Part shown: one piece after another, positions 56,800 through 64,000 of the stretch | Layout: each line of letters begins with the position of its first letter | Position numbering within the stretch: position 1 is the stretch's first letter | Origin: Panorpa germanica | Taxonomy: Eukaryota; Arthropoda; Insecta; Mecoptera; Panorpidae | Assembly: GCA_963678705.1 (NCBI GenBank) | Contig: OY783209.1 | Span: forward strand, 19,453,311-19,517,310 | Length of the DNA stretch: 64,000 bases | Direction: 5' to 3' | The notes under the pieces: generated by a model | Told to the model about the DNA's origin: nothing | What the model saw: only the letters and a program-made list of their open reading frames with translations | The model's database searches: none | Made by a program: the position numbers and the translations under genes

Positions 56800-56872
56800 A
56801 ATGTATATAAGTATATATGTAAATATGTATATATGTATATATGTATATATGTATATATGTATATATATATAT
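56449..56872 (+). repeat. 3' UTR and TA microsatellite of kinase copy 6, interrupted
   Basis: AATAAATAAA at ~56,505, TTGTTGCAG then (TA)n/(TATATG)n from ~56,753. The microsatellite is cut at 56,872 by an inverted-repeat element and resumes at 61,925. Confidence 0.8.
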
Positions 56873-57441
56873 CCAGCTATCATTTTGACGTCCATCAATT
56901 GACAATTTACATTTAATTTGGCGTCCATCGCAATTGGACGTCCGTATACCGGACGCCAAATTACAATTGCATGTTAAAAGATTCTCATAACATCTACGAC
57001 TCAAATATTGAAAAAAATATGTAACTTATACTAATGGCTAAAGGTAAAACCAATTCTGTTTCGTCACAATGAAATATTTGCTGAAATATTTTGAAAAAAC
57101 TGAGGAAGCCATTTTGATAGTAGAATGAAAAAAAGTGTATAATTATAGTTCACGGAATTTCCGCATTTGGCGCTGTTCTATATACGCGGAGTGTATATTT
57201 ACTTTCATGTAACAGCGTAAATGACGTCTGCAGATATGGCAACAGCGTCTGTGATATTGTGTTGTGTTTGCTTTTGCAGAGTGTGAAATACTTGTACTGT
57301 TGAATAAAGCTATGTTACTAATACCCATCGCATTCATACGCCAGCCATATGGCGTCCGCTTGTGCTACTTGTTAGTTCGGGAATCCCCATTTTTAGTATA
57401 TTATATTTTGTAATTGAATGACAGTAAAAACGTTTTGTGAA
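56873..57441 (+). promoter_or_regulatory. left end of the recombinase element: subterminal motifs, hairpin, 5' flank
   Basis: GACGTCC or GGCGTCC motifs at ~56,887, 56,920, 56,937 and 57,353. AATTTGGCGTCC (56,915-56,926) pairs with GGACGCCAAATT (56,951-56,962) around an inner GGACGTCC palindrome, a potential cruciform. Possible recombinase binding sites; promoter function for the gene beginning at 57,442 is inferred from position only. Confidence 0.5.
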
Positions 57442-60400
57442 ATGAATAACGCAAGAAGTCTAAAAATTTTGGCCTTGGCAGGTAAGTGATTGTTTATTAA
57501 ATATCTTGAATGTAGATTCTAGTAATTTAATAGAAATTAGTGTATATTTAAATGTTATATGAGTTTATATTCGCTACTACACTGCTGAATTGGCGTCCAA
57601 TGGCGCTTAATGTTTTTATATAAAATAATAAATATCACGTATAACAGGGTGATTGGTAATTTGACATATTCCTTAAAAGTGATAACAGTAGAAATCATTT
57701 GCAACAAATTGACTTCCATCAACTGGGAGTCGGAAATGAACGGTTTATAGGAAGATATAAAGGTTTTAGGTTTTTCTTTAAATTTTCTGACTTGTCCTCA
57801 AAAAAAAACTACTTATTTTTCGGCACGCAATTGATACTTTTCTGAAAGCTGGTAAACTAGCCGAGAAATGAGTAGTTTTTTTTCAATGAACTCAGAAAAT
57901 TAAAAAAAAACTTTAAATTCCTTTTAATTTAAATTTTTAAAGTATGTAGAAATGTTCACTTACTTAATTTATATAGAAAAACATTAAAGATAGTATTTTT
58001 TTTCATTATTTTGAAAAAAATTGTGATCTTTTAGGTATCCATCAGCCTAACGCAGTGATGGTACACGCCACCAACAGTGTTTCTAAAGTAAATAAGGTTC
58101 GTTTATGATAAAATTATTATAATTTTACGTGTTTACAATTAGATAAAAAAAAAAAAAATTAAATTTTTCAAACCCATGAGTACCACCATGAGTGACCACC
58201 GCGTTTATTTTCTAACTGAATAGTATGAAACTAACCTTGCTTTCAGGAAATTTCTGAGGATCAACATCTTAATTCAAACCAACCGTGCATTCAGGAAATT
58301 GCAGACGATCAAAATCTGAATTTAAACCAACCTTGTTTTGAGGAGATTTCTAAGGATCAACATCTAAATGCAATTTCTGAAGACGAAGTTTCTTCAGTTT
58401 ATTATGACTCTGACAAGGATCCAGAGTTTGTTCCAGATGAGGTAAAGTTGTAATATTAATTGAATTTTCTTAATTTATGTTTTTGCAAAAATGCTAAATT
58501 ACTTAAGTGTTTTTACTAAATTAGATAATAATATTATCAAACAATTGTTTATGCAACCACCTGATTGAATATTGTAGATTACTTAGAATTGATTATAATT
58601 ATTACAATTTTTTAAATTCTAGAAGGAGGACAGTGATGATGATAATGATGAAATTGTAACTCGCAGATGCAAAGAACGACACTCTCTAAATAGAAATCAT
58701 GATTCAAAAGGCTGTGAGATATTTTCTGAAATTTCAGAATTATCCTTACCTAATTCACAAATATCGACCAACGAAGAATCGTTTGAGGGCGGACAAACTG
58801 TCACTTCGGGAAGCAAAGGAGAGCAAACAGTAAAAAGGGTTCGTGGACGAGATAATTGTTTTTATTGTGACAATCTTGTTCTGAACTTTGCCAGACATAT
58901 AATAAGAAATCATTGTTTAGAAATAGAAGTCCAAAAAATTATGTCACTGCCGGTTAAAAGCCAGGAGAGAAACAATTTACTAGCTTTAATACGAAAAAAG
59001 GGTAATTTTGCAATTAATTCCGAAAATTGTATGAAACCCATGAAAAAGTCACAATTAACAAATGTGAAAAACTATCTACCTTGCAGTTATTGTTTGGGAT
59101 ATTACTCTAAAAAGCAACTATGGAGGCACAGAAAAAATTGTCGACAAAATCCAGGAAAAATATCAGGATCTCAAACTGATGCACAAACGTGCTTGACTAA
59201 ACATTTGAGAATTGATGAAGAATTAAGAAAAAAAGTATTTCCCAGAATGAGAGCTAATAGTGTTTCATTATGCGCAAAATCCAATAAACTTATTTGTGCT
59301 TTTCGAGCCAGATACATAAAAATACATAGGGAGGCACATTTTGTTAATGTCACTTCCAGGAAGATGAGAGATTTAGCGAGAATATTATTAGAAATTAAAA
59401 ACCTTCAGCCTAATATCATAAATTTATTTAATGCTTTGCAACCACAACCTTTTGATTTTTTCGTGAAAGCTACAAAACTTGTTGCACAATATGACGAACA
59501 TAAAGAAGTATTTAAATCTCCTACATACGCAATGAACATAGGCACATCTTTAATGCAATGTTGTGAAATTGCAATTGTGTATGCACTTAAAAGAAAAGAT
59601 GTTTATGCAACTATTCCCACAGCAAACGCAGAAGCTGATTTAAAAACGATGATTAAACTTTTTGAATCTCACTGGAAATATGAAATATCAAGTCAAGCAG
59701 CCACTGACTTAAATATGCAAAAAATGAACAAAATTACTCTTGTGCCATTGGCATCGGATTTAAAATTATTGAAGGAATATTTAATTGATATAGGTAATGA
59801 CGCAGCTTCAAAACTTATAGCAAATAACAAAGATGAATTGGCTTATAACAACTTATTAGAAACCATATTCTGTAGAGTAATTTTACTTAATAGAAAAAGG
59901 CCTGGAGAACTTCAAAGGTTACCATTACATTACTACGAAATGTCAGAAACCAACACTCAGAAGAATTATGAAGAATTTGATACAGTTTTATCACCGACTG
60001 AGACAATATTACTTCAAAAATTTAAACGCATTGTAATTATAGGTAAAAGAGGTCGTGGTGTACCAGTTTTATTTAGTGTAGATGTTCAAGACCATATTAA
60101 TTTATTATTAAAGAACAGATTTAATTTTCTTGATATAACGAATCCTTATTTAATTGCAAAAGCTAATGAAAAAACACCAATATACGGTTATAAGGTGCTT
60201 AAAAAATACGCAAGTGCCTGCGGTACTAAAAATCCAGAAGCAATAACTTGCACCAGACTTAGGAAGCATTTGGCTACAATAACCCAATTTTTTAACATGT
60301 CAGAAAATGACATTGAGCAGTTAGCAACATTCATGGGACACACGTCGGCAGTGCACAGAAAATTATACAGACTGCCAGATGATGTTTACCAAACTGCAAA

Positions 60401-60845
60401 GATTTCAAAATTATTATTACTTATGGAAAAGGGAACAGCCGCTCAGTACAAAGGAAAGGCTCTTGATGAAATTGAAATAGATATGGATGATGATTTATTA
60501 TCATCCGACATGCAGGATCATGATAATGATTATGATAGTACAGAGGAAAATATTTTGTACGAAACCGATTCAAATGAATGCAGTTCTACAAATGAGTTAA
60601 ATAAAATACCTATTAAAAAAAACAACCGAGTACTTGTTCCGTGGACTGATAAACAGAAGACAGTCGTGAAGTCTTTCTTCAAAATGCACATCAAAGAAAA
60701 GAAACCTTCTAAAAAACCTGAAAGTGATGCAATTATAAGTAAACATTTAAAGTTACTTAATAACAAGTCATGGCTCAAAATTAAAGTGTTTGTCCAAAAT
60801 CAGTATAAAAAAAAAATAAAATGCCTTTTTGAAAATGATGCTTGA
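57442..60845 (+). CDS. zinc-finger tyrosine recombinase (Crypton-like), four exons
   Basis: Proposed exons: 57,442-57,481, 58,035-58,096, 58,247-58,441, 58,623-60,845. Donors are G/GTAAGT, AAG/GTTCGT and GAG/GTAAAG; acceptors TTTTAG, TTTCAG and TTCTAG; phases agree, giving 839 residues. Exon 3 has 16-residue repeats (E-I-x-x-D-Q-x-L-N) and an acidic end. Zinc-finger-like C-F-Y-C...H-x4-H and C-S-Y-C...H-x3-C follow in exon 4. Recombinase motifs: N-R-K-R-P-G-E-L (Arg ~525), T-R-L-R-K-H-L-A-T (Arg ~646), M-G-H-T...L-Y-R-L with the nucleophile Tyr ~681. The C-terminus has an acidic linker and a SANT/Myb-like W-T-x-K-Q...S-W-L-K-I-K segment. Expected role: DNA cleavage and strand exchange for element mobility. 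No stop in any exon. A domesticated gene is an alternative. Confidence 0.8.
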
Positions 60846-61903
60846 TGTAAAATGAAATATTTCTATCTGTAAATTATAACGACTGTTAAAGTCATAAATG
60901 ATGTCTAAGCTTGAATGTAATAATTTAGTTTTTTCAAATTTATTATCATATGTATTAAAATAGTATTATCCCACTAAACACAAAACATAAATACTACATA
61001 ACATTCATGTAACATTTTACTTAAAACCTATTGAATTAAAATATAATAATATTTAGCCTTAAACTGTCTTATTTTATAGAAGCCCTTAATCCTTCAAGAG
61101 ATGTTTTTAAGATTACATAATCGTAATCGGTCTTCTTAATACATTTTTTGAATTTGTTAATTTGTAAAGAGCTGATCTAACCTAACTTATTTTAAAAAAA
61201 TTCTAAAATTAGTCACAAAACGTGGTATATTAGGTAAACATTAAATATATAATAAACATGTATTTAATGTTTACCTGATTAAAAAAATCGAAATCTCAAC
61301 CACAAATGTTGAAATTAGGTTTAAGTGTAAGATAACATTTGTTATGTAAGACATTCAATACACGAAACTGTGTGCAGCGGGTTTAAACTGCATAATTTAA
61401 ATAAATAACTTCATCCTTTATGGACTGCCATATTATTTTATAATATAACTTTGAATTATTTTTAATAAAACACTAATTATTTTACCGTTATAACTATCTT
61501 TTTTTTACATAGATGAATTAAAAGAACAAATTGATAAGTTTAGGTCGTCATTCAAGAATCAGAAACGCTTTGAATAGATATGAATAACCCGCAATACCTT
61601 ATTCAATTGAGAACAAAGATAAATCCAGGTCAAGTTCATGCATAATACAGTGGCAACGTCGCAGGACGTCAAATTGTCTATTGAATGAAAATATATACGC
61701 GCATGGAAGTCCAAATGCACACAATATGAAAGGACGTCAATCTGTCGGTTGAATAAAAGTTTTTTTGAATACTTTAATTTTACAATATCTTGAAGTTTTG
61801 ACTGATACATACAACATAATACATAAATAGTGCTATATACTTCAACAATTTCTTGTCTAGTGCCACTCCTTCTAGTAGACGCCAAATTGTAGAATTAATA
61901 AAA
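60846..61903. other. right part of the recombinase element, non-coding
   Basis: AT-rich, no long ORF. A short inverted pattern of GTTTACCTGATT / TTAGGTAAACATTAAATA is present at ~61,230-61,280. From ~61,660 subterminal motifs recur: GGACGTCAAATTGTCTATTGAAT (~61,663), a related GGACGTCAATCTGTCGGTTG (~61,733), GACGCCAAATTGTAGAATTA (61,878), then the terminal repeat. A small splice-like exon candidate is at 61,515-61,576. Confidence 0.5.
61515..61576 (+). other. possible small terminal exon
   Basis: ATCTTTTTTTTACATAG is a good acceptor. It is followed by an open frame E-L-K-E-Q-I-D-K-F-R-S-S-F-K-N-Q-K-R-F-E and TAG. It could be an alternative 3' exon of the recombinase gene or of a lost second gene; there is no further support. 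Confidence 0.2.
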
Positions 61904-61924
61904 GGACGTCAAAATGATAGCTGG

Positions 61925-61973
61925 ATTTATATATATATGTATATATGTATATATGTATATATTTAAATATATA
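61925..61973. repeat. resumed TA microsatellite of kinase copy 6
   Basis: ATTTATATATATATGTATATATG units continue the repeat cut at 56,872, up to the Helitron end at 61,974. Confidence 0.8.
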
Positions 61974-61977
61974 CTAG

Positions 61978-62226
61978 CTGACCCGGCAGACTTCGTACTG
62001 CCTCATCGATAAATAAAAGACCTAATCTTTTGTATAAAATGATTTTAAAACAAACAAAATAATTATTAATGAAAAAGCATTTATTGAATAAAGCATGAAG
62101 TTTTATTATTATTATCGATACATCATGTTGCTTACTTAGAAATCAGAGTTTTCCTGAAATACTGGCTATTTATAAGGTTTAAATTTGATATTCACAGACA
62201 CACACTGTGAAAATACAGTCTGTTAA
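61978..62226 (-). other. 3' non-coding region of the second Helitron
   Basis: Between the helicase stop and the terminal hairpin; contains an ATTATTATTATCGATA stretch. No gene seen. Confidence 0.6.
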
Positions 62227-64000
62227 TTAATTTAAAGCTTTCTCATAAACTATATTTTTTGTTTTGTTTTGTGGTGCGTAAATAAACAAAGAAGACGGTT
62301 TTCCGACGCGCGAACACGCGACGTATAATTGTCCATGCGCGAAACAGGGAAACTCCAAGTTGATTCCACAAACTTCTAAAGACTGTCCTTGCGATTTATT
62401 TATGGTCATCGCAAAGGCCAGACGTACTGGAAATTGTAAGCGTTTAAAATCGAATGGTAAGTCCGTTGGAATCATCGGTATCCGCGGGATCAAGACATCC
62501 TCTCCTTTGTATTTTCCTTTTATGATTGTCGCCTCAATGACGTTATTCATCAGTCTTTTCACAGCCAGTCTTGTTCCATTGCATAGTCGAGGTTGATTAA
62601 TGTTACGCAGCATGATGACAACTGATCCTACTTTTAACTGCAAATTGTGAGGTGGTAATCCAGGCAATTCCAGTGAATTTAAAAACTCAGTGGGATAGTT
62701 GATTACGTCATCCTGGTTCATTACGGTGTCGACTGATTTGAAGGAAACCAACTGTCCTGGAAGAAAATTCTGAATGGTCGCATTAAGATCCTCTACATCA
62801 TTATTTTTCGCTGCTAATATTGCTCGTTCACCCAGCCAATTATGGTTATTGAACTTTTGCGCTATATCTGGGAAAACTCGCTGAATAAGCTCCACTTTTG
62901 AGTCTGTGATGTGACAGAAATCTGTAGGTAATGTGATGAATCCGGTCGAGGTGTCCACTGCAACTTTATTATTTCCAATGTCTAACAACTGCTTCGCAAA
63001 CACATTAGCAGTTTCATCTTGTTGCAAAAATACTCGCATGTTAGTTGTTAAGTGGAGTGTCTTTACGTACTGCCACAAATTTGATGATTTTAGGCATGCA
63101 TTTAGTTCATCAGCAACAGTTGATCGGGGAATAACTGGAAGAGTCTGACGAAAATCACCTGACAACAGAATCATGGCCCCACCGAAAATATTTTGGTTGT
63201 CACGAAGATCTTTCAACGTTCTGTCCAGTGCCTCCAGTGACCTCTTATGGGCCATTGTGCATTCATCCCAAACAATTAATTTGCATACCTGTAGGATCTT
63301 GGCCATTGCGCTATTTTTGGCGATGTTGCAAATTGGTGTTTCGGTGATTTGCATGTTTAGTGGTAATTTCAAGGCAGAATGTGCAGTTCGCCCGCCTTCG
63401 AGCAGAGTTGCAGCTATTCCAGATGAAGCCAACGCTAGAGCAACATCATTTCGCGATCTGATCCTCGCCAAAAGCAATGAAATTAAAAACGTTTTTCCGG
63501 TTCCTCCGGGAGCATCAAGGAAATAAATTCCACCAGATTCACTGTTCACAGCTTCTATCAAAGTGTCGTACGCAATTCTTTGTTGTTGATTTAATTGTGG
63601 AACATTTGTACGAACTGTTTCGGCCAATGCTTCAATGTCGTACTGATGTTCTCTTTGCAACTCGTGGTTTAATGCATCGTGCATATGACGATTGGGTGCT
63701 GTCATTCCCAAACACGACAATACTTTATTTGCCATCAATAAACACATATCTTCTATCATGATCAATGTGTCATTGTAAATTTCTTCAGTCATTTGTAGTG
63801 TAGGATTCAAAGTTTGACGGCGCACACGATACAAAACATCCTCAGACATGTCATCTCTATACTTAACCCACAAATCTTTTGGATTCGAGGGGAAACATGT
63901 CGATATGATAATCGCAAACAATGTACGAATTTGATGCGGCGACGAAGATATTACGGAATCCTTGAGCGTATCATCCCAGTGCGAATCGTTCTCAAGTAAA
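62227..64000 (-). CDS. Helitron PIF1-like helicase, C-terminal part of RepHel (5' part outside window)
   Basis: The frame is open from the right window edge to TAA at 62,227, ~590 residues, no internal stop. Walker A A-P-G-G-T-G-K-T (~63,495), then A-S-S-G-I-A-A-T-L-L, Walker B I-V-W-D-E (~63,270), S-G-D-F-R-Q-T-L-P-V-I (~63,150), T-x-N-M-R-V (~63,040), and C-terminal T-I-N-K-S-Q-G-Q-S with Y-V-A-C-S-R-V (~62,310). These are the SF1 PIF1/RecD-like motifs. The HUH Rep domain should lie upstream, to the right of the window. GC content is higher than in the surroundings and the frame is intact, suggesting a younger element than the 14,545 Helitron. Confidence 0.92.
   Translation of the reverse strand, partial: LLENDSHWDDTLKDSVISSSPHQIRTLFAIIISTCFPSNPKDLWVKYRDDMSEDVLYRVRRQTLNPTLQMTEEIYNDTLIMIEDMCLLMANKVLSCLGMTAPNRHMHDALNHELQREHQYDIEALAETVRTNVPQLNQQQRIAYDTLIEAVNSESGGIYFLDAPGGTGKTFLISLLLARIRSRNDVALALASSGIAATLLEGGRTAHSALKLPLNMQITETPICNIAKNSAMAKILQVCKLIVWDECTMAHKRSLEALDRTLKDLRDNQNIFGGAMILLSGDFRQTLPVIPRSTVADELNACLKSSNLWQYVKTLHLTTNMRVFLQQDETANVFAKQLLDIGNNKVAVDTSTGFITLPTDFCHITDSKVELIQRVFPDIAQKFNNHNWLGERAILAAKNNDVEDLNATIQNFLPGQLVSFKSVDTVMNQDDVINYPTEFLNSLELPGLPPHNLQLKVGSVVIMLRNINQPRLCNGTRLAVKRLMNNVIEATIIKGKYKGEDVLIPRIPMIPTDLPFDFKRLQFPVRLAFAMTINKSQGQSLEVCGINLEFPCFAHGQLYVACSRVGKPSSLFIYAPQNKTKNIVYEKALN

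Larger units (their letters stand above)
56873..61924 (+). mobile_element. 5.05-kb inverted-repeat element carrying a tyrosine recombinase gene
   Basis: Perfect 21-bp terminal inverted repeats: 56,873-56,893 (begins CCAGCTATCATTTTGACGTC) and its complement at 61,904-61,924. A second matching block lies inside (AATTTGGCGTCC at ~56,915; GACGCCAAATT at 61,878). Both flanks are kinase microsatellite, so the insertion point is inside that repeat; a target duplication cannot be told apart from the TA repeat. The only large gene is the four-exon tyrosine recombinase. Cryptons, the usual DNA transposons with such enzymes, are described as lacking terminal inverted repeats, so this combination is unusual. 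Confidence 0.75.
61974..64000 (-). mobile_element. second Helitron, different family (3' part; runs off the window)
   Basis: Minus strand ends GGCAG-TACGAAGT-CTGCC hairpin, GGGTCAGCTAG-3' with CTAG at 61,974-61,977 and left flank A in the microsatellite. Carries a RepHel gene whose helicase part is in the window. Both the end sequence and the protein differ clearly from the 14,545 element. Confidence 0.88.

Overview
This is AT-rich eukaryotic nuclear DNA, most likely from an arthropod and probably an insect. The pointers are spliceosomal introns, an X-element/Jockey-type LINE, insect-style Helitrons, an STPR repeat protein and a Polinton-type capsid remnant. No tRNA, rRNA or CRISPR array was recognised.

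Layout. (1) 1-2,400: remnants of a Polinton/Maverick-like (endogenous virus-like) element: the C-terminus of a major-capsid-type protein on + and small unrecognised, partly frameshifted ORFs. (2) 3,398-14,544: a tandem array of ~2.3 kb units. Each unit has an AGC-type serine/threonine kinase pseudogene, a 3' UTR with AATAAA, a (TA)n/(TATATG)n microsatellite, and a 5' leader with a constant 89-nt intron. Four full copies are all exactly 1,107 nt, broken only by in-frame nonsense codons, some of them shared between copies. (3) 14,545-55,655: 41.1 kb of nested and tandem Helitrons, all in one orientation, lying between the A and the T of a single target in the leader of kinase copy 6. The first is a ~13 kb autonomous-type Helitron (protease-like ORF, STPR repeats, Rep, PIF1-like helicase, 155-bp satellite), split near its 5' end by ~10 kb of smaller Helitrons. 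That ~10 kb composite is then repeated head-to-tail (27,706-37,757; 37,758-51,548; 51,549-55,655). The second repeat gained a near-complete Jockey-type LINE; the third is truncated. (4) 55,656-56,872: the rest of kinase copy 6. (5) 56,873-61,924: a 5.05 kb element with 21-bp inverted terminal repeats and iterated GACGTC/GGCGTC subterminal motifs. It carries an apparently intact four-exon gene for a zinc-finger tyrosine recombinase and sits in the microsatellite of kinase copy 6. (6) 61,974-64,000: the 3' end and helicase of a second, different Helitron in the same microsatellite.

From 3.4 kb to the right edge the window can be read as one kinase-pseudogene array disrupted by successive insertions. 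The least ordinary item is the inverted-repeat-bounded tyrosine recombinase element. Next are the STPR/protease-bearing Helitron, the tandem Helitron composite, and the indel-free but nonsense-riddled kinase array.
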